From: Litchfieldia salsa
Lineage (GTDB): Bacteria > Bacillota > Bacilli > Bacillales > Bacillaceae_L
NCBI RefSeq assembly: GCF_900104555.1
Contig: NZ_FNJU01000009.1
Coordinates: 116,450-180,449, forward strand
Direction of reading: 5' to 3'
DNA: 64,000 nucleotides
Each line of letters opens with the position of its first letter. Within the stretch, counting starts at the first letter, position 1. This document shows positions 36,316-45,397 of the stretch, piece after piece. The position numbers and the translations under genes were made by a program. Below the pieces are notes generated by a model. It had not been told where the DNA came from. It was given only the letters and a program-made list of their open reading frames with translations, and did not search any database.

Positions 36316-36953
36316 TTATTATCCCCTACCTTACTACCTTTAAAGTACTCCATTGTTGCCGCTGTCTGTGAGTTAATACCCTCTCTTACAAATACCTTCT
36401 TGATAGTAGAAAAAATAATCTTCCAATCATTCATAAAACTCATATTATCTACATATTCTACATCGAGGTTAAACTTATCTTCCCAACTAATAGCATTCCT
36501 GCCACTAACCTGAGCTAAGCCAGATAAACCAGGCCTAACTTCATGACGTCTTTTTTGATGTTCATTATAAAGTGGAAGATACTGCTCCAATAATGGTCTT
36601 GGTCCTATAATGGACATATCTCCCTTTAGGATATTAAAAAGTTCCGGTAGTTCATCAAGCGATGTGGAACGCAAAAATCTTCCAAACTTCGTTAACCTTA
36701 CACTGTCAGGAAGCAATTCTCCATTGTCATCTCTTTGATCAGTCATTGTTCTAAATTTATACATCATAAAAACCCGCTCATTAAGTCCTGGTCTTCTTTG
36801 TTTAAACAGCACAGGACTCCCTAACTTAACTCTCACAAGAATGGCTACTATTAATAGAACCGGGCTAAGCACTATAACCGCAATCAAAGAAAGTATAAAA
36901 TCCATTGACCTTTTTAATAAGTTTTTATAGATTCCGCCTTTATACTTTTTCAT
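36312..36953 (-). CDS. Undecaprenyl-phosphate sugar phosphotransferase (PglC/EpsL-like)
   Basis: The 213-residue monotopic membrane enzyme primes repeat-unit synthesis by moving a phospho-sugar onto undecaprenyl phosphate. It has a basic N-terminus and one membrane helix (about residues 12-34), then KQRRPGLNERVFMMYKFRTM, SLDELPELFNILKGDMS and IGPRPL, the bacterial sugar transferase signature with the Asp-Glu catalytic pair. The ATG overlaps the aminotransferase stop as TAATG. It matches PglC-size enzymes rather than the long WbaP type. Confidence 0.9.
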   Translation of the reverse strand: MKKYKGGIYKNLLKRSMDFILSLIAVIVLSPVLLIVAILVRVKLGSPVLFKQRRPGLNERVFMMYKFRTMTDQRDDNGELLPDSVRLTKFGRFLRSTSLDELPELFNILKGDMSIIGPRPLLEQYLPLYNEHQKRRHEVRPGLSGLAQVSGRNAISWEDKFNLDVEYVDNMSFMNDWKIIFSTIKKVFVREGINSQTAATMEYFKGSKVGDNK

Positions 36954-38083
36954 TACTTCAACCACAACCCTTTTATAATCTTAACTACTCTTTCCAAATC
37001 CTCATCCGATATCTTGGTATCAGAAGGTAGACAGATACCATTCTCAAATAACTTTTCTGATACATCAGTACCAACAAAATCATACTTTTTAAAGAAAGGC
37101 TGCATATGCATCGGCTTCCACACTGGTCTTGATTCAATATTCTCTTTTTCAAGAGCCTCCATAATATCGATTGGCCTTACTTTCCCTGTCAAAGTCATCG
37201 AGCTTAACCAGTAGTTTGGTTCATTCCACTCATTACTTGGCATGAACTCAATACCCTCAAGTCCGCCAAGTTCTCTTTTATAAAACTCAAAAATATATCT
37301 CTTTTTTTCAACTCTCCGATCCAACACTTTAAGCTGCCCTCTACCAATCCCCGCAACCACATTGCTCATTCGATAATTAAACCCTAATTCACTATGTTGA
37401 TAATGCCTCGCTTGATCTCGAGATTGAGTGGCCCAAAATCTTGCCTTAGCAATTCTTTCTTCATTATTAGAAACAAGCATCCCCCCACCAGATGTAGTTA
37501 TAATCTTATTTCCATTAAATGAGAAGATGCCATAATCACCAAAAGTTCCAGTATGCTTACCTTTATAGTAAGTACCCAGTGACTCAGCAGCATCTTCAAT
37601 AACCGCTACGTTATGTTTCTTACAAATCTCCATAATTTTGTCCATATCTGCTGACAAACCATATAGATGAACGACCAGTACTGCCTTTACTTCTGGATAC
37701 TTTTCAAAAGCTTCTTCTAATGCTTTTGGGCTCATATTCCAAGTTTCATAATCACTATCGATAAATACAGGAATAGCATTTTGATAGATGATTGGATTTA
37801 CAGTAGCAGAGAAAGTAAGTGTTGGACAGAATACAATATCCCCTTCTTCGACTCCTGCAGCTTTAAGAGCTAGATGAATAGCAGCTGTTCCTGAAGACAG
37901 TGCTGCAGCAGCTTTAGAACCAACCTTCTCAGCAAGTTCTCTTTCAAATCCATTTACGTTTTCACCAAGGGGGGCAATCCAGTTTGTATCAAAAGCCTCC
38001 TTAACATATCGCATTTCATAACCCTCATCACTCATATGTGGTGAAGAGAGGAATATTCTTTCTTTCACTTTTGTCGATTCCAT
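36953..38083 (-). CDS. DegT/DnrJ/EryC1-type sugar aminotransferase (PglE/EpsN-like)
   Basis: The 376-residue PLP enzyme aminates a 4-keto nucleotide sugar. The PLP lysine is Lys193 in FSFNGNKIITTSGGG, with Asp164 in VIEDAAES and the phosphate-binding ALSSGTAAIH near residue 61. It fits PglE/EpsN, which turn UDP-4-keto-6-deoxy-GlcNAc into the 4-amino sugar. The matching dehydratase is encoded at 40041-41867 and the priming transferase follows directly. The usual PglD-type N-acetyltransferase is not seen in the window. Confidence 0.88.
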   Translation of the reverse strand: MESTKVKERIFLSSPHMSDEGYEMRYVKEAFDTNWIAPLGENVNGFERELAEKVGSKAAAALSSGTAAIHLALKAAGVEEGDIVFCPTLTFSATVNPIIYQNAIPVFIDSDYETWNMSPKALEEAFEKYPEVKAVLVVHLYGLSADMDKIMEICKKHNVAVIEDAAESLGTYYKGKHTGTFGDYGIFSFNGNKIITTSGGGMLVSNNEERIAKARFWATQSRDQARHYQHSELGFNYRMSNVVAGIGRGQLKVLDRRVEKKRYIFEFYKRELGGLEGIEFMPSNEWNEPNYWLSSMTLTGKVRPIDIMEALEKENIESRPVWKPMHMQPFFKKYDFVGTDVSEKLFENGICLPSDTKISDEDLERVVKIIKGLWLK

Positions 38084-38496
38084 TTTCTAGACTTCCTTCC
38101 CTAGTTAAGTTAATATTTTAGTAGATTAGGACTTATTTAGAAGATCTTCCTTCTAACCAACTACTAAACCACTAAAATTGTTATCTACTACTAATAGCCA
38201 CCTCGTAATATCTATTCAATCTATAAGGCAAATACGAAATAGATATTTAGGTTTTTGTCACTTCTAACGGAGTTTCTTCCTATTATATAAACCATTCAAT
38301 CAATCTATAATTCTCACTAAAAACGCCTCAAACCCTTATCCTGCAAGGTTTCCAACATCAAATCTATTTACGATAGTCAGTTCCCCTATCCCATTCAATC
38401 CTTATTCCATACCCATCCTAAAATTACAAGTTAAAGCTGAAACTGCTGTAAAAAAATTCCATACAATCTACTCTGTTCAGCCCCCAAACCTTTCAT
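38084..38496. other. Intergenic region without a recognisable gene
   Basis: About 410 bases separate the aminotransferase gene from the broken pilin gene. I see no open frame with a ribosome binding site and no clear terminator. The sequence is AT-rich and C-rich on the plus strand. It probably carries the promoter for the genes downstream on the minus strand, but no convincing -35/-10 pair was identified. Confidence 0.4.
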
Positions 38497-38886
38497 TCAT
38501 AAAAAAGGAACACTCTCCTCTTCCTCATCATCCTGTTCACTATCATTATCACTTGGGTGAACACTACACTCTATCACCCCTTCAACATAAGTTATCTGAC
38601 CATGAACTGGACATACTTCTTTATCTCCATACCCTTATATATATTGCTCAAATACTGTATCTGAATGTTCAATCTCATTAAGATCCAATTGAGCCTCATA
38701 CATTCTTTCTACTTCTAACCTATTAACCTCACAAACATCACTCTCTGCTTTAGCAACAATTCCTCGAACAGAAAGAACAGCAATTAAACTAATAATCATC
38801 AATACTGAAAGTATTGAAATCACTTCAATTAAAATGAAACCACTCACATCACTTCTAATATCTTGTCTCTCAGTTGTAGGTCCCAT
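38497..38886 (-). pseudogene. Type IV prepilin-like protein interrupted by an in-frame stop
   Basis: The gene starts at an ATG behind GGAGGTGCTACATC and encodes a prepilin N-terminus: GFILIEVISILSVLMIISLIAVLS, with cleavage expected after Gly and Glu at +5. After 83 codons it meets TAA at 38635-38637. The same frame continues for 46 codons with family-like sequence (VCPVHGQITYVEGVIECSVH, four Cys/His residues, then an acidic tail) to TGA. A single GAA-to-TAA change would explain this. It may be a pseudogene, or a short pilin with rare readthrough. It lies between galU and the aminotransferase gene. Confidence 0.75.
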
Positions 38887-39138
38887 GATGTAGCACCTCC
38901 AAACGATTCTTCATTTAAATCTAAATCCTAAACGTATTTAGTATAAATTATTTAAAAAACCGGGCATCCAACCCACCCTCACACCACACCAATGACAACT
39001 ACCAGCATCTAAGGTCCATAACCCACAGCACAGCCGAGTGCCCCCATTGATAAAGGTAAAGAGACATCACCATAGTAGATTCATCCCTAACCAAGGAACA
39101 AATCTACCATCATATGTATATATCAACTAACTTATTCC

Positions 39139-40020
39139 TTATCTCACTACACTCCGCTCCAAAACAGAAGACAAATACTCCAACAAATCCCCTCTAAGCT
39201 CATCACGTCTCAATGCCATTTCAATCGTCGTCTGAATAAACCCTAACTTCTCCCCAACATCAAAGCGTGTCCCTTCAAAATCATAAGCAAACACCCTCTG
39301 AATCTCATTCAACCCCTGAATCGCATCTGTCAGCTGAATTTCTCCACCCGCACCCGTTTCTTGCTTCTCAAGAAACATAAAAATCTCAGGAGTCAAAATA
39401 TATCTCCCCATAATCGCAAGATTAGAAGGAGCCGTACCTTGTTCTGGCTTTTCAACAAACTTACTTACTTGATACCTACGACCATTCTGAACCAATGGAT
39501 CAATGATCCCATACCGATGCGTCTGTTCCGAAGGAACCGTCTGTACCCCAATCACCGAACCTAACGTCTCTTCATACTCATCCATCAACTGCTTCAAACA
39601 CGGCTTTTCCGCTTGAACAATATCATCCCCAAGCAACACTGCAAACGGCTCATCTCCAATAAACTTTCTCGCACACCACACAGCATGTCCTAGTCCTCTT
39701 GGCTCTTTTTGACGAATATAGTGAATATCCACTTTCGAAGATTTTTGCACTTCATCTAATAACTCTAACTTCCCCTTTTCAATCAGGTTCTGTTCCAGTT
39801 CAAATGAATGATCAAAATGATCTTCAATTGCGCGTTTCCCCTTACCAGTGACAATAATAATATCTTCAATCCCGGACTCAATTGCTTCTTCAACAATATA
39901 TTGAATCGTTGGTTTATCAACGATCGGTAACATTTCCTTTGGCATTGCCTTTGTTGCAGGTAAGAATCTTGTCCCAAGTCCTGCTGCTGGAATAATCGCT
40001 TTTCTTACTTTTTTCATCAA
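39139..40020 (-). CDS. galU: UTP-glucose-1-phosphate uridylyltransferase
   Basis: The 293-residue enzyme makes UDP-glucose. The nucleotide-binding motif [21 protein letters not shown] lies near residues 12-32, with the conserved [14 protein letters not shown] and [18 protein letters not shown] at the C-terminus. The length fits GalU. It lies 21 bases after the dehydratase gene. Within the locus it supplies UDP-glucose for Ugd and possibly for transferases. Another chromosomal galU probably exists but is not in this window. Confidence 0.93.
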   Translation of the reverse strand: MMKKVRKAIIPAAGLGTRFLPATKAMPKEMLPIVDKPTIQYIVEEAIESGIEDIIIVTGKGKRAIEDHFDHSFELEQNLIEKGKLELLDEVQKSSKVDIHYIRQKEPRGLGHAVWCARKFIGDEPFAVLLGDDIVQAEKPCLKQLMDEYEETLGSVIGVQTVPSEQTHRYGIIDPLVQNGRRYQVSKFVEKPEQGTAPSNLAIMGRYILTPEIFMFLEKQETGAGGEIQLTDAIQGLNEIQRVFAYDFEGTRFDVGEKLGFIQTTIEMALRRDELRGDLLEYLSSVLERSVVR

Positions 40021-40040
40021 ACATCCACCTCATAACCTAT

Positions 40041-41867
40041 TTATACAGATACTTGATCTAACTCTCCTACAACAGCCTTTTTATTTGCATATCCCAATAA
40101 ATACGCTCGAATGTCATCAATACTCATTGCTTCATACTGGTCGACCAAATCTTGAACCACATGATAATCAAATACTCTAGCCTTCCCAATATGAATCTTA
40201 GGAAATACTTGTTTTTCATGGATCTCATCTTCATCTAACAACTCTTCATACATCTTTTCTCCAGGACGAATTCCTGTGAAATGGATTCCCATTTCATCGA
40301 CAGAGTAGCCTGAAAGCTTAATCAAGTTCTTCGCAAGATCAACAATTTTCACTGGTTCTCCCATATCCAAAACGAAAATCTCTCCACCTCTTGCAAGAGA
40401 TCCTGCTTGGATGACTAAGCGCGATGCTTCTGGTATCGTCATAAAGTATCTAGTCATATCAGGATGCGTAACCGTTACGGGTCCACCTGCTTGAATTTGC
40501 TTTTTGAAAAGTGGAATAACACTCCCACGACTTCCTAATACATTTCCAAATCTCACCGCAGCAAATTTCGTCTTACTTGTTAATGCCAATGATTGAACAA
40601 CCATTTCAGCAAATCGTTTTGATGCACCCATCACGTTGGGTGGGTTGACTGCTTTATCAGTAGACACTAATACAAACGACTCAACCGCAAATGTATCTGC
40701 TGCCTCTGCAACATTCTTTGTGCCAATCACATTGTTTTTCACCGCTTCTTTTGGGTTGTACTCCATTAACGGAACATGCTTATGTGCAGCTGCATGATAG
40801 ATTACATGTGGTTTGAATGAACTCACTACTTCAAAAATACGATTTCGATCCTGAACATCTGCAATCACAGGGACAATTTCAAACTGGTCTTTATATGTAT
40901 TCCGTAACTCCATATCAATCTGATAAATACTATTTTCACCATGGCCAAGTAATACAAGTGTCTTTGGCTGGAACGCTGAGATTTGTCTACAAATTTCAGA
41001 CCCAATCGATCCACCTGCACCTGTCACAAGAACAACCTTATCTGTAATCGTCTCAGAGATTGTAATCATATCTAGTTCGATTGGTTCTCTTCCTAGTAGA
41101 TCCTCTACCTCTACTTCACGAAGCTGGTTAACTGACACCTTCCCAAGCATTAAGTCTTCAAGCATTGGCATAATTTGCGTTTTTGCCTTTGTATTACGAC
41201 ATTCTGCATAGATCGCATTCAGTTCTTTTTTACTCATGGAGGGAATCGCAATAATGATATTTTCAATTTCTAGTTCTTTTACGACATCTTCTATTTTTTC
41301 AATGCCACCGATGACTGGAATCCCGAAGATTTGTAAGTGATGCTTTTTCACATCGTCATCAATGATGGCTACTGGGACAAGCTCTGAATCATGATATTTC
41401 ACGAGCTGTCTCACAACCATTGATCCTGCTGCTCCCGCACCAATGATTAATGCACGCTTTTTTACTTCATTGTCTTTAATTAAAGAATCTCTAACAATTC
41501 TCCATGAAAATCGGGAACCACCAATGAAAATCATATGAACCATCCAAGTCACAAATAAGACTCGAAGATAAATATGTCCAAAGATAATCTGTTGAACAAC
41601 AGACACACAGAGAATCGAGAACGTCACAGCTTTCAAGATAATAACTAATTCTCCAACACTCGCATACTCCCATGCTTTATGATACAGCTTATATATTGAA
41701 GCAAATAAGTGATGGAATACTAATAGATTAATTGAGCTGACCATAAGTAATGGATATGTAAAAATCCCTAAATATGGTTGAAACATAAAATAACTAAAAT
41801 AAATGGCAGAAAGTACAATTATCGAATCAACTGCAATTAATAATCCCATCCTCATTTTATAAGTCAT
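40041..41867 (-). CDS. UDP-GlcNAc 4,6-dehydratase, membrane type (PglF/CapD/EpsC-like)
   Basis: The 608-residue protein has four N-terminal membrane helices (residues about 8-115), a first Rossmann domain (RALIIGAGAAGSMVV) and a second, catalytic SDR domain with VVLVTGAGGSIGSEICRQ near residue 287 and FVLVSTDKAVNPPNVMGASKR near 405. These are the marks of PglF/CapD/EpsC enzymes that convert UDP-GlcNAc to its 4-keto-6-deoxy form. It supplies the aminotransferase at 36953-38083. Confidence 0.9.
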   Translation of the reverse strand: MTYKMRMGLLIAVDSIIVLSAIYFSYFMFQPYLGIFTYPLLMVSSINLLVFHHLFASIYKLYHKAWEYASVGELVIILKAVTFSILCVSVVQQIIFGHIYLRVLFVTWMVHMIFIGGSRFSWRIVRDSLIKDNEVKKRALIIGAGAAGSMVVRQLVKYHDSELVPVAIIDDDVKKHHLQIFGIPVIGGIEKIEDVVKELEIENIIIAIPSMSKKELNAIYAECRNTKAKTQIMPMLEDLMLGKVSVNQLREVEVEDLLGREPIELDMITISETITDKVVLVTGAGGSIGSEICRQISAFQPKTLVLLGHGENSIYQIDMELRNTYKDQFEIVPVIADVQDRNRIFEVVSSFKPHVIYHAAAHKHVPLMEYNPKEAVKNNVIGTKNVAEAADTFAVESFVLVSTDKAVNPPNVMGASKRFAEMVVQSLALTSKTKFAAVRFGNVLGSRGSVIPLFKKQIQAGGPVTVTHPDMTRYFMTIPEASRLVIQAGSLARGGEIFVLDMGEPVKIVDLAKNLIKLSGYSVDEMGIHFTGIRPGEKMYEELLDEDEIHEKQVFPKIHIGKARVFDYHVVQDLVDQYEAMSIDDIRAYLLGYANKKAVVGELDQVSV

Positions 41868-42002
41868 GGTTATCCCTCCTTTTCAAATTAACGCATTAAA
41901 GTATCTAGCTATATAGTCTTCCACAAAACAACATAGCTAGATACTTTTATAGCAAACCCAAAATCTCTCTATTCTTTTGGTCGTTTTCCCATAAAGATCA
42001 TA

Positions 42003-42779
42003 TTAAAAAATCCCTAAAAACTTCTTTCGACCAATCTTTGTTGGAGAATCCGCATAAATCATTTTTGCCTCTTTCACTAATTCAGCATTCTCACGAAACA
42101 TATAAATGAGATCCATTCCATACTCTTTTTCTAATTCAGTCATCGCATCTCTCATCTTAAAACTTCGATTTGTCACATTATGTGCATCAGATGCAAGGAA
42201 ATGAGTCAGGTTTGAATCAATGAGTTGATAGGAGAACTTTTTTATTTTCTTTCCGAAGTGTCCAGTTATACTTCCTGCTGTAACTTGGGTATATGCACCC
42301 TTTTTCACAAGGTTATATAAAAGGTCCGGATTTTCAATGATTTCAGTGTTTCGTTCTGGATGAACGATGATTGGTGTGAGTCCTTGTAGCTGAATATCAA
42401 ACAAAAGCTTCTCTGTATATCTTGGCACGTGGTTTGATGGTAATTCGACAAAGATGTATTTCCCCGTGTTATTAAGTGAGAGTAGCTGTCCTGTATGATA
42501 CCCCTCTACCATTTCTCCATAAATTCGAGGCTCCTGCCCTGGAAGGATGGTTAGTGGTATTTGATGTTGGACTAATTCTTGGTTAAGCTTTTCAACTTCT
42601 TGTAGGATTTGGTTCTTATTTGTTTCATACCGTCCACTATGATGATGAGGTGTGGCAATAATAGATGTAATCCCTTCTTCAACAGCTAATTTAGCCATCG
42701 AAAGACTATCATTTAAGCTCTTAGCACCGTCATCAAGACTAGGAAGAATATGACAATGGATATCAATCATGATGCTCAC
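42003..42779 (-). CDS. ywqE: PHP-family tyrosine-protein phosphatase (YwqE/CapC/CpsB)
   Basis: The 258-residue metal-dependent phosphatase has the PHP opening MIDIHCHILPSLDDGAKS with His8 and His10, further metal ligands in TPHHHSGRY and VHPERN, and a C-terminal SDAHN. It removes phosphate from the tyrosine cluster of the partner kinase and its targets. Here it is separated from the kinase gene by a 187-base spacer that contains a terminator, unlike a tight operon. Confidence 0.92.
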   Translation of the reverse strand: MSIMIDIHCHILPSLDDGAKSLNDSLSMAKLAVEEGITSIIATPHHHSGRYETNKNQILQEVEKLNQELVQHQIPLTILPGQEPRIYGEMVEGYHTGQLLSLNNTGKYIFVELPSNHVPRYTEKLLFDIQLQGLTPIIVHPERNTEIIENPDLLYNLVKKGAYTQVTAGSITGHFGKKIKKFSYQLIDSNLTHFLASDAHNVTNRSFKMRDAMTELEKEYGMDLIYMFRENAELVKEAKMIYADSPTKIGRKKFLGIF

Positions 42780-42845
42780 CTCTATGTCTCATAACTTTTT
42801 CAAGATAATTGTATTTTTTACAACTGTATCCTTTGTTGGATTTCA

Positions 42846-42966
42846 CTACCATTTTGGGGCTCGAAATTAATAGTATCATAGAAAAAAAAGTCATGAAACG
42901 GGGTTATTTTGTCGAATCATGACTTTTTGTATCTTTTTGACTATTAAATTGACATATCCTTGGTAG
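42846..42966 (-). promoter_or_regulatory. Terminator-bearing element between ywqD and ywqE
   Basis: On the minus strand, AAAAAGTCATGA pairs with TCATGACTTTTT around a 20-base loop and is followed by a T run, an intrinsic terminator inside the operon. The outer heptamers ACTACCA (next to the ywqD stop) and TGGTAGT (near 42850) can pair to enclose it. A close copy exists at 17659-17779. In B. subtilis the antitermination-promoting EAR RNA lies at a comparable place in the eps operon (epsB-epsC). Whether this is related is unproven. Confidence 0.65.
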
Positions 42967-43683
42967 TTAACTCGAACCATAGTAATAATAATATTGGCTA
43001 TCCTTCGCCTTTTTATTATTTAAGATCGCTCCGATTAGCTTTCCTTTTGCACTCTCAATTAATTCCTTTGCCTTTAATGCTGCTTCATTCTCCGTTCTTC
43101 CGCTACTCGTTACTAGAACGACACCATCACATTTGTTCGCTAAGATTTGGGCATCTGTTACCGCAAGCACTGGAGGTGTGTCGAAAATGACAATGTCGAA
43201 TATCTCCGTTATTTCTTCTAACAGCTCTGCCATTCTTTTTGAACCTAATAGCTCTGATGGATTTGGTGGAACTGGTCCACTTGTTAAGACAAATAGATTT
43301 TCCTGCTCGGTTTCGCGAACAGCACGATCAAAGGTTGATTGTCTTGTTAACACATTCGACAAGCCTGTATGATTTTCTAATCGAAAAGAATAATGTGCAG
43401 TTGGCTTTCTTAAATCCGCATCTACTAATAACACTCTTTTCCCTTGCTGAGCAAAGACAACTGCGAGGTTATTGGTCGTTGTTGACTTCCCTTCCGCAGG
43501 ACCAGAAGAGGTAACCATAATCTTCTTCATTTCATGATCCACTGATGAGAATTCAATATTTGTTCGTATTGTCCGGAATTGCTCCGCAATCGGTGATTTC
43601 GGATTCTTGAGCGATACTAAGCTACGATTTTGTGCGGCAAATTGCATTTTACGAGTATTCTTATCACGAGCCAATGGTTTCAC
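42967..43683 (-). CDS. ywqD: Bacterial tyrosine kinase (YwqD/CapB/EpsB)
   Basis: The 238-residue BY-kinase has Walker A GPAEGKSTT at residues 61-69, Walker A' LLVDADLRKP near 85-94 and Walker B IVIFDTPP. It ends in the autophosphorylation cluster SQYYYYYGSS. It works with the membrane modulator encoded just upstream to control polymer export and length. The start is GTG at 43683; its 5' end overlaps the ywqC 3' end by 20 bases. Confidence 0.93.
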   Translation of the reverse strand: MKPLARDKNTRKMQFAAQNRSLVSLKNPKSPIAEQFRTIRTNIEFSSVDHEMKKIMVTSSGPAEGKSTTTNNLAVVFAQQGKRVLLVDADLRKPTAHYSFRLENHTGLSNVLTRQSTFDRAVRETEQENLFVLTSGPVPPNPSELLGSKRMAELLEEITEIFDIVIFDTPPVLAVTDAQILANKCDGVVLVTSSGRTENEAALKAKELIESAKGKLIGAILNNKKAKDSQYYYYYGSS

Positions 43684-44407
43684 CTCTTACTGTACGTTGT
43701 TGTGGTAGTTTACGATCTAATCCTTCTGCTGCAAGATCAATTTCCGTAACCGCCCCTAAGACTGGTATTCCTAATAACTTCTCAATATCTTGTTCTGTCT
43801 TAATCGTGTTATCCAAGTATTCTAATAGAAACGCTAGTCCCACTCCGATCATCGTTCCAACCATTAAAGCAATCGCCATGTTTAAAGCTGGTTGTGGCTT
43901 AACTGGTGCAGGGTTCTCTGCATTTTCAGCTTCTGCTAGAATACTTACATTATCTACATTCATAAGCGACTTTATTTCATCTTGGAAGACAGTCGCTGTC
44001 GTATTTGCAATATCAACCGCTTTTTGTGGATCTTCATCCTCAACGGTAATCTTGACAACCTGTGAATTACCTTCTGCACCAACCGAAATTTGACCATTTA
44101 ACTGACTGGTTGAACGTTCAAGATCTAATTCTTCTTTTACTAATTCTAGTATTGCTGGACTTTTAATAATCACAGTGTAGGTAGAGATCAAATCTAGGTT
44201 TGCTCTAATATCTTGTTGATTAAACATTGCTTGATCTGACGCTTTTTGACTGACGAGAATTTGCGTAGAAGATTGATAGATTGGGGTGATTAATAGATAA
44301 CTTGCAACACCAGCCACTCCTGTTGTAAACGCCGCTAAGATGATAATCATCCAAAGACGCTTTCGAATCGTCTGAAATAACTCTTTTAAACTAATCGTTT
44401 CTTCCAT
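43664..44407 (-). CDS. ywqC: Kinase modulator / chain-length regulator (YwqC/CapA, Wzz domain)
   Basis: The 247-residue protein has two membrane helices (about residues 19-39 and 173-195) flanking an outer Wzz-type domain with coiled-coil character. The conserved PVKPQPALNMAIALMVG precedes the second helix, and the C-terminal cytoplasmic tail activates the BY-kinase. It starts at ATG behind CCGGAGGTCAAA. It is the first gene of the minus-strand EPS operon, so its promoter lies in 44408-44812. Confidence 0.92.
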   Translation of the reverse strand: MEETISLKELFQTIRKRLWMIIILAAFTTGVAGVASYLLITPIYQSSTQILVSQKASDQAMFNQQDIRANLDLISTYTVIIKSPAILELVKEELDLERSTSQLNGQISVGAEGNSQVVKITVEDEDPQKAVDIANTTATVFQDEIKSLMNVDNVSILAEAENAENPAPVKPQPALNMAIALMVGTMIGVGLAFLLEYLDNTIKTEQDIEKLLGIPVLGAVTEIDLAAEGLDRKLPQQRTVRGETIGS

Positions 44408-44812
44408 TTTGACCTCCGGTGATATGTATATTTGAATTGCATGGAAAACTTCCTAATAACTTACAATGCCCTCATTATAAATCAATCCACTGATAGATAT
44501 CTACAACAAACGTCAAATTCTCTTATAAACACTTACATTATTTGCAGAAAATGTCAGTGGAGAGATTTTATTTTAATATAGGTTTTAGCAGGAAACGCAA
44601 GGTTGTTAACGCTTACATTACGGCATGTAAACTTTATGAAAAAATTTTCAAATCCTTCACTTCACTATAAGTAAATTAATTCCACATTTACACAACCTTA
44701 TTCCTAGCGGTTTCTCTTAAGCGATTTAGCAACTCTACAAATAGTACTAAAAACCGACAAAAGATAGGTATATATTCCTATTAACAACTTACAAATCCTG
44801 TCGATTAATATA
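44408..44812. other. Divergent promoter region between EPS operon and c-di-GMP riboswitch
   Basis: This 405-base gap holds no gene. It must carry the EPS operon promoter on the minus strand (a TATAAT lies near 44475) and the promoter of the riboswitch transcript on the plus strand (AT-rich, with TATATT near 44770). I could not assign -35 boxes or operators with confidence. Several short hairpin-forming stretches are present. Confidence 0.5.
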
Positions 44813-44912
44813 GTAGGTAAGTCTCAAACGAAAAGGCAAAGTCACTGAAAGGTGATGACGCAAAACAGAGGGGCTAAAGTCTTAGTACCAAGCCGGCCCT
44901 GTTACCGAATAT
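44813..44912 (+). promoter_or_regulatory. c-di-GMP-I riboswitch (GEMM)
   Basis: The sequence has the GEMM-I core in order: GGCAAAGTCACTGAAAGGTG (with the GAAA tetraloop), ATGACGCAAAAC, GGGGCTAAAG, CCGGCC and GTTACC. GGTAA at the 5' end can pair with TTACC at the 3' end to form P1. A GAGGAGG ribosome binding site begins right after P1, 12 bases before the next ATG, so control of translation is likely. It faces away from the EPS operon. Confidence 0.88.
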
Positions 44913-44927
44913 GAGGAGGATTAGGAC

Positions 44928-45062
44928 ATGAGCCATGGATTTCTAACACCAGAACAAGCAATCTTAAAAAAGCAGAGAGAGAAGCTACTATTCTACCTTT
45001 CACTGCCAATCATCTCAATTGCAGTTGGATTAATCATTACATTTGTATTAAGCAGTTTGTAG
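44928..45062 (+). CDS. Small single-span membrane peptide under c-di-GMP control
   Basis: The ORF has 44 codons, starting MSHGFLTPEQAILKKQREKL and continuing into a hydrophobic segment (about residues 22-42) that ends at the C-terminus. The start ATG is behind GAGGAGGATTAGGAC. A terminator follows at once, so this peptide is the sole product of the riboswitch transcript. I know no family for it. A membrane-embedded small regulator or biofilm-related peptide is a guess from context. Confidence 0.75.
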   Translation: MSHGFLTPEQAILKKQREKLLFYLSLPIISIAVGLIITFVLSSL

Positions 45063-45066
45063 TAGA

Positions 45067-45100
45067 GTGGAAGATTCCTTGTGGGGAGTCTTTTTTTATT
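45067..45100 (+). terminator. Terminator after the small membrane peptide
   Basis: AGATTCC and GGGGAGTCT pair (one G-T) and are followed by TTTTTTT, a few bases after the stop codon. Confidence 0.8.
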
Positions 45101-45133
45101 GGATGGATTTTGAAGGTTTCGTTGTTTCCTTCG

Positions 45134-45287
45134 TTATGAAAGACATTGTTGAGCTTGTTTTACTACATTTTGTCTTTCAGCTGCCTTATGAAAGACATTT
45201 TATTGTGCCCCAGCTATATTTTGTCTTTCAGCTTGCTTATGAATGACATTTTAATCGTGTTCAGCCACATTTTGTCCTTCATCTAGC
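45134..45287. repeat. Three tandem repeats of about 51 bp, each a hairpin
   Basis: Three consecutive units each start TATGAAAGACATT and end TTTTGTCTTTCAGC or close variants. Within a unit GAAAGACA pairs with TGTCTTTC. The middles differ. No gene is present between 45063 and 45397. Confidence 0.75.
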
Positions 45288-45397
45288 TAAATTTAGTTTA
45301 GTAGATTTTGTTTAATAGTTAGTTCACAATACTTTCACAAGGGATTGAGCTGATTCTTGTCGAATGTTATCGAATAACATTTTTAATGGAAGGATGG

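Noticed and set aside
45134..45287. Possible CRISPR array
   Set aside because: Only three units with no separate repeat and spacer blocks; each is a hairpin with a variable loop, and no cas gene is in the window.
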